NCBI GenBank assembly: GCA_018623995.1
Contig: JAAZUV010000061.1
Span: 1-7,961 of the forward strand
DNA from: Methanobacteriota archaeon
GTDB lineage: Archaea > Thermoplasmatota > Poseidoniia > Poseidoniales > Poseidoniaceae
Reading direction: 5' to 3'
DNA: 7,961 nt
The notes under the pieces were generated by a model. The model ran no database searches. It worked only from the letters and a program-made list of their open reading frames with translations, and was not told where the DNA came from. Of this stretch, positions 1 to 5,020 are shown one piece after another (position 1 is the stretch's first letter; every line of letters starts with the position of its first letter). The translations under genes were made by a program, and so were the position numbers.

Positions 1-289
1 AGGCATTGGAGGCATTGCTGGCATTTCAGGTGGTGCCGGTGGTGCTTCAGGCATTGGAGGCATTGCTGGCATTTCAGGTGGTGCCGGTGGTGCTTCAGGC
101 ATTGGAGGCATTGGTGGCATCTCAGGTGGAGCCGGAGGTGCTTCGGGCATTGGAGGCATTGGTGGCATACCTGGTGGAGCCGGAGGTGCTTCGGGCATTG
201 GAGGCATTGGTGGCATACCTGGAGGTGCCGGTGGTGCATCACCCATTGGTGGCATAGGTGGCATAGGTGGCATAGGTGGCATGCCTAGT
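1..289. repeat. 48-bp in-frame tandem repeat array with a 9-bp sub-repeat
   Basis: Repeat units begin with GGTGCTTC or GGTGCATC at 41, 89, 137, 185 and 233, each exactly 48 bp apart. A further partial copy (1-40) continues to the left edge. Bases 1-40 match the end of unit 41-88 perfectly, and units 137 and 185 are almost identical, whereas the unit at 233 is diverged. That last unit carries a 9-bp sub-repeat (GGCATAGGT, three copies around 252-278), making it 57 bp long. The period is a multiple of three, so copy-number change would keep the reading frame of the minus-strand gene. The array continues off the left edge, so total copy number is unknown. Confidence 0.93.
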
Positions 290-324
290 GGTGCTTCAGG
301 TTTGTTTGTATCTTCGTCCGTCAT
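1..324 (-). CDS. Proline/methionine-rich repeat protein, N-terminal part (3' end outside window)
   Basis: An open minus-strand frame runs from an ATG at 324 to the left edge without a stop, giving 108 codons. The start is supported by a strong Shine-Dalgarno sequence (GGAGGAGA, bases 329-336). The protein opens with MTDEDTNKPEAPLGM, continues with four Met-Pro-Pro triplets, then about five copies of a 16-residue unit of the form PAPP[G/E]MP[P/A]MPPMPEAP. Almost every residue is Pro, Met, Ala, Gly or Glu, so this segment is probably extended and disordered, like polyproline-II linkers. There is no signal peptide or membrane segment in the visible part, so this end is probably cytoplasmic unless a later segment enters the membrane. 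I do not recognise the family: the functional domain, if any, lies beyond the window. The opposite strand is also open here, but it only gives a low-complexity Leu/Val/Glu shadow without a ribosome site. The reading frame is well supported; the function is unknown. Confidence 0.82.
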   Translation of the reverse strand, partial: MTDEDTNKPEAPLGMPPMPPMPPMPPMGDAPPAPPGMPPMPPMPEAPPAPPGMPPMPPMPEAPPAPPEMPPMPPMPEAPPAPPEMPAMPPMPEAPPAPPEMPAMPPMP

Positions 325-328
325 TTTC

Positions 329-336
329 TCTCCTCC
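329..336 (-). promoter_or_regulatory. Shine-Dalgarno site for the Pro/Met-repeat gene
   Basis: Read on the minus strand, the sequence is GGAGGAGA followed by AAA and then the ATG. This is a near-ideal anti-16S match. It fixes the start at 324 and shows that the strand with the Pro/Met frame is the coding one. Confidence 0.7.
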
Positions 337-442
337 ATGTAGCAAAGTGCAACCTTGCCATTGTTGTCTAGCACATAACCGTTCTGTTGGTTAGTTTTGC
401 TCGATTGCATCCTTTTGGCGCTGAGTTCATGTAGGTTGGGTT

Positions 443-448
443 GGAGGA
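443..448 (+). promoter_or_regulatory. Shine-Dalgarno site for the GPN-loop GTPase
   Basis: GGAGGA lies six bases before the ATG at 455, an ideal spacing, and supports that start. Confidence 0.65.
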
Positions 449-454
449 TTATTC

Positions 455-1288
455 ATGGTCGGACAAGATAGTGGTACGCCTCCAGTCCTGTTTGTTGTTG
501 GAACTGCAGGTGCTGGGAAGTCATCTCTCGTAACGTCTTTTCAACGATGGTCTCGCTTCCTTGAGACCGATGTCATCGCGGTGAATCTCGATCCAGGAGC
601 AGAGCGTGTTCACTATGACGCGGAGTTCGATGTTCGAGATTTAATTTCGTTGACAGAAGTCATGACTGAGTATGATCTTGGACCGAACGGTGCTCAAATT
701 CTCGCTGCTGACCTTCTAGCATCACAGGCTGGAGATGTTGCAGAACAACTCCATGCGCTAACAGGCGAGATGATGATTGTTGATACGCCTGGACAGGTCG
801 AATTGTTTGCGTTCCGTGAGGCGAGTAATCACCTCATCGAAGTCCTTGGCCGTGATCAGTCAGCAATAATTTACTTGTTTGACCCAATGCTATCTCGATC
901 ACCATCTGGGTTTGTTTCACAGATGCTCCTCTCGTCGATTGTTGAGTTCCGATTGGGACTCCCAACCAAGAATTTCCTCTCCAAGAGCGATCTGCTTGAT
1001 CCTGATGAATTGGAGAAAATTTTGGAGTGGTCGGAGCGTCTTGAAATTCTTGAGATGGCTCTTTACGACGAGGCTGGTGGCCAGCGAACAGAATTCGCAA
1101 TCAACCAGCTACGTCTTATGCAACAATTCGCGCAAAGTCCAGGACTCACTCCACTATCGAGTGAACTCGAAGAAGGTCTTGCAGACATTCTTACCTTCGC
1201 ACAGGCCATGTTTGGTGGAATGAACGATGCTCGTGATGGCTTTGCAAGTGACATTGAACATGAGAAAGATGTTGACGACTTTGTTTGA
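455..1288 (+). CDS. GPN-loop GTPase (ATP/GTP-binding protein of the Gpn1/PAB0955 family)
   Basis: This 277-aa protein is a P-loop GTPase of the GPN family, found in archaea and, as Gpn1-3, in eukaryotes, where it is linked to RNA polymerase assembly. The archaeal role is not settled. Visible motifs in order: Walker A/G1 GTAGAGKSS at residues 16-24; the NLDPGAE segment typical of the family at 44-50; the defining Gly-Pro-Asn loop at 76-78, which in the dimer reaches the neighbour's nucleotide; G3 DTPGQ at 110-114; and a G4 motif SKSD at 176-179, where many GTPases have NKxD. Length fits archaeal members. The C-terminal tail is acidic. The start has a Shine-Dalgarno at ideal spacing. argF follows after 34 bases on the same strand, so the two may share a transcript, but no functional link is evident. 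Identification as a GPN-loop protein is firm; its cellular role is inferred from eukaryotic relatives. Confidence 0.93.
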   Translation: MVGQDSGTPPVLFVVGTAGAGKSSLVTSFQRWSRFLETDVIAVNLDPGAERVHYDAEFDVRDLISLTEVMTEYDLGPNGAQILAADLLASQAGDVAEQLHALTGEMMIVDTPGQVELFAFREASNHLIEVLGRDQSAIIYLFDPMLSRSPSGFVSQMLLSSIVEFRLGLPTKNFLSKSDLLDPDELEKILEWSERLEILEMALYDEAGGQRTEFAINQLRLMQQFAQSPGLTPLSSELEEGLADILTFAQAMFGGMNDARDGFASDIEHEKDVDDFV

Positions 1289-1322
1289 AAAACATTGTAA
1301 TCTGTCTCGTTGACCATAGCGC

Positions 1323-2291
1323 ATGGTCAATCATCTCCTTGCCATCGACGACGTGAACGAAGACTTTGAACAAATTCTGAAGTGGGCAATCGAATTCAAG
1401 CGTTTGTGGAAACAAGGTGACGAAGTTGCACTCAACTTCATGCCATTGGATACGATGACAATTGGATCCATTTACGAAAAGCCATCCACACGAACACGTG
1501 TCTCCTTTGAAGTGGGTATACACAGACTTGGTGGAAATGCCTTAACACTGTTGAAGAACGATATTCAACTTGGAAAATCGGAGACCGTTGGAGACACATC
1601 TCAGGTTCTCTCGAGATTCCTTGGAGGGATGACGTACCGTTGTTTTGCACATGATGATGTCGTAGAACTTGCAAAGTATGCAACTGTCCCAGTCCTCAAT
1701 GCATTGTCGGCCAAACACCACCCATGTCAAGCAGCAGCTGATTTGATGACCGTCATGGAGCATTTCACTGACAGAGAGAACCTTGTCGTCACTTGGGTTG
1801 GTGACGGAAACAACGTACTTCACGATTTGATGCTCGCTTGTACGATGCTTGGTATCGATTTCAGGTATGCAGTCCCGGAAGGCTATGAGCCAGCAGAGGA
1901 TGTTGTCGAGCGATCTCAAAAGTACGCCACAAAGCACGGCTCGGAACTCACCCGCACAGTGGACCCAAAGGAAGCTGTCAAAGATGCCCACGTCGTATAC
2001 ACCGACGTTTTCATTTCAATGGGTGAGGAGCATCTTGAAGACAAAATGAAATCCTTTGATGGCTATCAAGTGAATGAAGAGATGGTTTCTGGAATGGATG
2101 ATGAGTGGCGCTTCATGCACTGTTTGCCAGCACATCGTGGTGATGAAGTTACAGACTGGGTCATGGACCATGAGCACTCAATCGTGTTTGACCAAGCTGA
2201 GAACAGAATGTGGGCTCAGATGTCGTTGTTGTGTTATTTCATCGCTCCAGAAGCATGGGGTGCAATGGGCGAATTCATGGGTCTTGTTTAG
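1323..2291 (+). CDS. argF: Ornithine carbamoyltransferase
   Basis: This 322-aa cytoplasmic enzyme transfers the carbamoyl group from carbamoyl phosphate to ornithine to make citrulline, the sixth step of arginine synthesis. The carbamoyl-phosphate motif STRTR is at residues 55-59, followed by SFEVG. The region QLGKSETVGDT at 82-92 matches the family's QLGRGES loop. HPCQ is at 133-136. The ornithine-binding DxxxSMG is at 228-234. The HCLP signature at 266-269 carries the Cys that separates ornithine from aspartate carbamoyltransferases. Length is normal for the family and no key residue is missing. The start is the first ATG that gives the usual N-terminus (NHLLAIDD). No Shine-Dalgarno precedes it, so the message is either leaderless or translationally dependent on the GTPase gene 34 bases upstream. 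The 3' end overlaps the convergent ubiA-like gene by four bases. Confidence 0.95.
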   Translation: MVNHLLAIDDVNEDFEQILKWAIEFKRLWKQGDEVALNFMPLDTMTIGSIYEKPSTRTRVSFEVGIHRLGGNALTLLKNDIQLGKSETVGDTSQVLSRFLGGMTYRCFAHDDVVELAKYATVPVLNALSAKHHPCQAAADLMTVMEHFTDRENLVVTWVGDGNNVLHDLMLACTMLGIDFRYAVPEGYEPAEDVVERSQKYATKHGSELTRTVDPKEAVKDAHVVYTDVFISMGEEHLEDKMKSFDGYQVNEEMVSGMDDEWRFMHCLPAHRGDEVTDWVMDHEHSIVFDQAENRMWAQMSLLCYFIAPEAWGAMGEFMGLV

Positions 2292-3157
2292 ACAAGAATT
2301 GTGACAATGAAACTCACCAAACCAAGGAGCATAGCGATACGAAGTCGTGTCGCAACGGCATAATCCTCACCTTTCCACATTGGACCATTGAGGCTCATGA
2401 GTAAGACGATTGCAGGTGATTGAAGGAACAGTTGTCCGAACAAAAACGGCCCCTGCCAATATGGGATATACAAGAATACAATCCCAATGAGTGTGAGAAC
2501 GTAGGCAACCATTCGGCTGTTTTCCTTTCCAATCTTCATCGGCAAGGTTTGTCTCGAATCAGAATCAGCTTCCATATCCTGGCAATCTTTGATGATCTCT
2601 CTTGCCAGGTTAACAAAGAACACAACACATGCGACATACCAACAGAGGAGTGCATCAAGACCCTCTATAGACGAGGCTCCGTAAAGAACGACAGCGGCTA
2701 CGAGCGAGGATATGGCAACGTTACCAATCAAACCCTTCTGTTTTGTCTGTGGTCCATGGTCGTAGGTGATCATGAGAACGACTGCAGCCACATAGATGCC
2801 TGCGGTGTATACCTGTGAACCATCCATCAAGTACAGGCATCCAATAAGCGAAGCAACACTCAACAGAGATAAGATGCCAATCAACATCTTGGTTTCAGAA
2901 ATACTGATCGAACCGTTGGCAAGTGGACGAGAAGGGTGCGCAACCTTGTCGATTTCAACATCGCTCAAATCGTTGAGCGCATTACCCGCTGCCATGAAGA
3001 ACAGAACCGAAAGCGTTGCCAGGGCAACTTCTGGGTAATCGAGCAGCGCTTCAAAATCAAGCAACGCAAACGCTGCCCCGAGAGGTGTTGCAATGAGAGC
3101 TAGACCAAGATTCTTGACCCGCATCAATTGAATTGATGCAAGAAGTTTGTTGGCCAT
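2288..3157 (-). CDS. UbiA-family prenyltransferase, probable digeranylgeranylglyceryl phosphate synthase
   Basis: This 289-aa polytopic membrane protein has both Asp-rich motifs of the UbiA superfamily: NDxxDxxxD at residues 62-70 (NDLSDVEID), followed by HPSRPLANG, and DxxDxxxD at 191-198 (DCQDMEAD). These bind Mg2+ and the prenyl diphosphate. About eight or nine hydrophobic helices can be read. In archaea the member with this layout usually adds the second geranylgeranyl chain to geranylgeranylglyceryl phosphate (EC 2.5.1.42), the second ether bond of the membrane lipid. UbiA paralogues that act on quinones or haem precursors cannot be excluded from sequence alone. The start at 3157 (MANKLLASIQLMRVKN) is the natural N-terminus. 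The GAGG next to the ATG is too close to be a good ribosome site. A winged-helix gene lies 38 bases upstream on the same strand, suggesting one operon. The stop codon overlaps argF. Confidence 0.88.
   Translation of the reverse strand: MANKLLASIQLMRVKNLGLALIATPLGAAFALLDFEALLDYPEVALATLSVLFFMAAGNALNDLSDVEIDKVAHPSRPLANGSISISETKMLIGILSLLSVASLIGCLYLMDGSQVYTAGIYVAAVVLMITYDHGPQTKQKGLIGNVAISSLVAAVVLYGASSIEGLDALLCWYVACVVFFVNLAREIIKDCQDMEADSDSRQTLPMKIGKENSRMVAYVLTLIGIVFLYIPYWQGPFLFGQLFLQSPAIVLLMSLNGPMWKGEDYAVATRLRIAMLLGLVSFIVTILV
3121..3139. repeat. Perfect 9-bp inverted repeat in the start of the prenyltransferase gene
   Basis: GCATCAATT G AATTGATGC is a palindrome with 9-bp arms and a single central base, covering about codons 7-13 of the prenyltransferase gene. 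The arms encode part of ASIQLM. It could be a dimeric protein-binding site or a hairpin near the start codon, or chance use of codons. There is no independent evidence for function. Confidence 0.6.
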
Positions 3158-3195
3158 GCCTCAGCCAAGAGCCATCGACACTTGTTCCTTTTCTC

Positions 3196-3435
3196 TCAGG
3201 CGGTTGCACGAGCCCAAACACAAACACGCATTCGGAATCCTCCGATGTCGGTGTTTTCGTCGAATCCGACCTTGACAAATCGACGATCTCGAGCGAGAAC
3301 GTTGCCAAGTTGGTTCATAGTCGCACCCCAGCGGAAGCGCTGGTTGACGTGATCGAGAATGTCGTTGGTGTTCGCCTCTTCAACAGACTCAAGGTACTCG
3401 TCAATAGCATCTCTCAAGCGCTTTGTTCTCGACAT
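3196..3435 (-). CDS. Small winged-helix DNA-binding-like protein
   Basis: This 79-aa protein starts at the ATG at 3435. A TTG one codon earlier is also in frame, but the ATG is preferred because GAGGTGAGG (minus strand, 3439-3447) sits at suitable spacing. The sequence reads as a compact winged helix: helix 1 over residues 2-20 (TKRLRDAIDEYLESVEEA), helix 2 NTNDILDHVNQRF, a recognition-like helix TMNQLGNVLARD, and a beta wing RRFVKVGF...FRMRVCVWAR. The chain is charged and soluble with no other domain. Its ATG overlaps the TGA of the 79-aa orphan by one base (TGATG), and the prenyltransferase begins 38 bases downstream, so the three are likely co-transcribed. Such small winged-helix proteins are often transcription regulators or accessory factors. 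I cannot name its target; regulation of the lipid gene is only a hypothesis. Confidence 0.75.
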   Translation of the reverse strand: MSRTKRLRDAIDEYLESVEEANTNDILDHVNQRFRWGATMNQLGNVLARDRRFVKVGFDENTDIGGFRMRVCVWARATA

Positions 3436-3674
3436 CAAGCCTCACCTCGAAGGGCAGCTCGCTTGATGAGGTTGCGGATGCTTGTCGTGACATATGGAGC
3501 TGTTGTTTGACCCGGCTGGTGCCATGGTGTCCATGTCATGTCTTTGCTGCGATTGGGTAGTTTGCCGCTTGAAGATGCGTACACCGTTGTCGTTCGGTGG
3601 TACCAGAGCGGTTCCTCAGTACCGGTTTGCGTTGCTGTTAGGTCAGCAAAATTCGTTGGAACGTTGTTGTTCAT
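3435..3674 (-). CDS. Hypothetical 79-aa protein, first gene of the winged-helix/prenyltransferase cluster
   Basis: I do not recognise this protein. It opens with MNNNVPTNFADLTATQTGTE, is rich in Thr, Ser and Pro in the middle, has a tryptophan/histidine patch (MTWTPWHQPGQTT), and ends in a basic amphipathic stretch SIRNLIKRAALRGEA. There is no signal peptide or membrane segment. Two context signals argue that it is real. Its TGA overlaps the ATG of the next gene in a TGATG, the classic arrangement for translational coupling. A TATA-like GATATAC is centred about 26 bases before its ATG, the position expected for a leaderless archaeal mRNA, and no Shine-Dalgarno is present. Against it, the open frames on the other strand in this region are of similar length. 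Function unknown. Confidence 0.58.
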   Translation of the reverse strand: MNNNVPTNFADLTATQTGTEEPLWYHRTTTVYASSSGKLPNRSKDMTWTPWHQPGQTTAPYVTTSIRNLIKRAALRGEA

Positions 3675-3696
3675 GATTCAAGATTCAAGGGCGGCC

Positions 3697-3703
3697 GTAT
3701 ATC
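3697..3703 (-). promoter_or_regulatory. Candidate TATA box for the minus-strand three-gene cluster
   Basis: Read on the minus strand the sequence is GATATAC within TGTTGATATACGG, centred about 26 bases before the ATG at 3674. That spacing places the transcription start at or next to the start codon, consistent with a leaderless message. No clear purine-rich BRE stands upstream. Confidence 0.35.
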
Positions 3704-3819
3704 AACAGAAAATCGAGAGGTAAATGAAAAGTGAAAGTAAAAACATAGAGCAGTACACTATCTACTTGAATCAGCACAAAACGAAAAGTGAACAAAATCT
3801 CATTTTCCTAGGTCGCCAT

Positions 3820-3830
3820 TTCTAAATAGA
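3820..3830 (+). promoter_or_regulatory. Candidate TATA box of tRNA-Glu
   Basis: TTCTAAATAGA is centred about 30 bases before the first base of the tRNA. Archaeal TATA boxes sit about 25-27 bases before the transcription start, so a start near 3850 would leave a leader of a few bases, typical for archaeal tRNA genes. Confidence 0.5.
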
Positions 3831-3854
3831 GGACGATACAGGCGAAACTACCAC

Positions 3855-3927
3855 GCTCGTATAGTGTAGTGGCCCATCATAAAGGACTCTCATTCCTTTG
3901 ACCCGGGTTCAAATCCCGGTACGAGCA
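3855..3927 (+). tRNA. tRNA-Glu (anticodon CTC)
   Basis: The 73-base sequence folds as a complete cloverleaf. The acceptor stem GCTCGTA (3855-3861) pairs perfectly with TACGAGC (3920-3926), with discriminator A at 3927. The D arm has GTGT...ATCAT with GG in the loop; one D-stem position is a T-T mismatch. The anticodon stem AAGGA/TCCTT encloses the loop CTCTCAT, giving anticodon CTC at 3889-3891, which reads GAG. The T arm is CCGGG-TTCAAAT-CCCGG. There is no intron, and the 3' CCA is not encoded (CAT follows the discriminator). Nothing in the neighbourhood suggests an integrated element using this tRNA. Confidence 0.95.
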
Positions 3928-4089
3928 CATTGTACCTCTTTTGTAGAAAATCACGCAACTGCGTTTTTGTAGACTTCAAATTTTATGAAAAATCGTGAAA
4001 ATGCTCGTACCCCTAAACGGACCCGAATCTGGTCTTAATCCACGCCACAAGTACAAGCACTTCTCTGCAATTATCGGCCCATATTTGAA
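3928..4089. other. Intergenic region between tRNA-Glu and the hydrolase gene
   Basis: These 162 bases hold the possible tRNA terminator and a segment at 4002-4034 that echoes the ends of the tRNA (GCTCGTA at 4003-4009, then GGACCCGAATCTGG). The promoter of the downstream hydrolase should also lie here. GCAATTATCG (4067-4076) is a weak TATA candidate but is only about 19 bases from the ATG. No gene is visible. Confidence 0.4.
3953..3968 (+). terminator. Possible terminator of tRNA-Glu: small hairpin plus T-tract
   Basis: ACGC-AACT-GCGT forms a 4-bp stem with a 4-base loop and runs directly into TTTT. The stem is short, but archaeal termination depends mainly on the T-tract, and another T-rich stretch (CTCTTTTG, 3937-3944) lies just before it. 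Confidence 0.35.
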
Positions 4090-4989
4090 ATGCTGAACCT
4101 CCTAACGCTCACTGTGTTCGAGCGGTTTCAAGTACAATCTCGCTCTCCCTTTGAGATTCATCAAATTCTCACGCGTTTGGAAAAAACGCCTGAGATAACC
4201 GTTGATTGTGAGTTGTATTTCCCAGAGGGTGAGGGGCCATTCGGCTGCGTTGTTGCTCTGCATGGAAGTTTAGGATGGGCAGATCATCATCAGGATCACA
4301 TCAATGGATGGTTGAGTGCTGGTCTTGCAGTCTGTAAGATCAATTCATTCATCTCAAGGTCCATCGAGACGACGGTTGACGATCAGCTTACCGTCACCCA
4401 TGCTATGATGCTCGTCGATGCGTTCCGTGCTCGTGCTGTTTTGGAAGAGAATCCCAAGATTGGCAAGATCGGTATTTCTGGATGGAGCCTTGGAGGAACA
4501 GTTGCTCTGTATTCGTCATGGATGCCAATCATTGACGTTCTCGGTAGCCCATTTGATGCTCATTTGCCGTTCTATCCTGCAGCCCATCTTCGACCTGACA
4601 TCCAGGAATGGACCGATGCACCGAAGTTGATTCTTCATGGAGCTGCTGACGACTGGACACCCGTTCATTTCGTTGAAAGTCTCTTGCCACAACTACCGAA
4701 TGCGAATGTGAAGGTCTATCCAGATGCACACCATTCGTTTGATTGCGAGCATGACTACACCCGTCTTCCGAATGCAGTTCATTTGAAGAAACGAACGATT
4801 CGAATCAACAAGAAGGGATCGATGTCTGGAAGACTCTTCTTGGGCCTTCACTTGCCACTCAACAAACGCTGGCAACGACGATGGATTATTCGGATTCTGA
4901 GAAATCGAGGTGCTACGGTTGAAGGTAATCCTGAAGCGCGTGCAGATGCTCTCGTACGATCGAGAGAATTTTTTGTTGAGCATCTGTAG
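4090..4989 (+). CDS. Dienelactone-hydrolase-type alpha/beta hydrolase
   Basis: This 299-aa cytoplasmic protein (no signal peptide) has the full alpha/beta-hydrolase layout of the dienelactone hydrolase superfamily. The oxyanion-hole motif HGSLGW is at residues 58-63. The nucleophile elbow G-W-S-L-G has Ser133. The acid is most likely Asp188 (within GAADDWTP), and the catalytic base is His215 (within DAHHSF). Serine replaces the cysteine of true dienelactone hydrolase, so a general esterase or peptidase-like activity is at least as likely. The N-terminal SRSPFEI and the C-terminal RGATVEGNPEARADAL segments match the usual pattern of this subfamily, supporting a full-length gene. Between His215 and that segment lies an unusually basic stretch (about residues 234-275) with many Lys and Arg. 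The start is the only upstream ATG; it has no Shine-Dalgarno, and a GTG eight codons later is an alternative. The next gene follows after 31 bases on the same strand. The substrate is unknown. Confidence 0.88.
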   Translation: MLNLLTLTVFERFQVQSRSPFEIHQILTRLEKTPEITVDCELYFPEGEGPFGCVVALHGSLGWADHHQDHINGWLSAGLAVCKINSFISRSIETTVDDQLTVTHAMMLVDAFRARAVLEENPKIGKIGISGWSLGGTVALYSSWMPIIDVLGSPFDAHLPFYPAAHLRPDIQEWTDAPKLILHGAADDWTPVHFVESLLPQLPNANVKVYPDAHHSFDCEHDYTRLPNAVHLKKRTIRINKKGSMSGRLFLGLHLPLNKRWQRRWIIRILRNRGATVEGNPEARADALVRSREFFVEHL

Positions 4990-5020
4990 GCACTAACTTC
5001 AAGACTTGAGAATCGTTGAG

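Larger units (their letters stand above)
325..454. other. Divergent intergenic region
   Basis: These 130 bases separate two divergently transcribed genes and must hold both promoters. Apart from the two ribosome sites I see no convincing TATA/BRE pair, operator palindrome or RNA structure. Weak A/T-rich candidates are CACATAACC near 371-379 and TTAGTTTTG near 392-400. Confidence 0.5.
3675..3854. other. Intergenic region upstream of tRNA-Glu
   Basis: These 180 A/T-rich bases separate the minus-strand cluster from the tRNA. They contain a direct repeat ATTCAAG-ATTCAAG (3674-3687), two copies of GAAAAGTGAA (3726-3735 and 3783-3792), and the two promoter candidates listed separately. I see no open reading frame worth reporting. 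Confidence 0.5.

Noticed and set aside
6..257. Plus-strand open frame of 83 codons, Leu/Val/Glu/Ala-rich repeats
   Set aside because: It is the complement of the Pro/Met repeat array. The minus strand has the strong ribosome site, a non-repetitive N-terminus and a frame that continues off the edge; this frame has neither.
1..289. CRISPR array, because of regular direct repeats
   Set aside because: The 48-bp units are contiguous with no unique spacers, are multiples of three and encode a clean protein repeat.
2420..2818. Plus-strand 132-codon frame opposite the prenyltransferase gene
   Set aside because: The minus strand encodes an unmistakable UbiA protein with both Asp-rich motifs; this frame has no recognisable motif.
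3133..3510. Plus-strand 125-codon frame over the winged-helix gene
   Set aside because: It spans parts of three minus-strand genes, has no ribosome site or recognisable domain, and the opposing frame has a clear winged-helix pattern and coupled start.
3726..3792. Two copies of GAAAAGTGAA as operator sites
   Set aside because: Ten A/G-rich bases repeated once, 57 bp apart, in an A/T-rich intergenic region are not enough to claim a binding site, and neither copy is palindromic.
3855..3927. tRNA-Glu as an integration site with a neighbouring mobile element
   Set aside because: No integrase gene and no full-length direct copy of the tRNA 3' end is visible; the 8-base match at 4002-4009 is inverted relative to the 3' end and too short for an attachment repeat.
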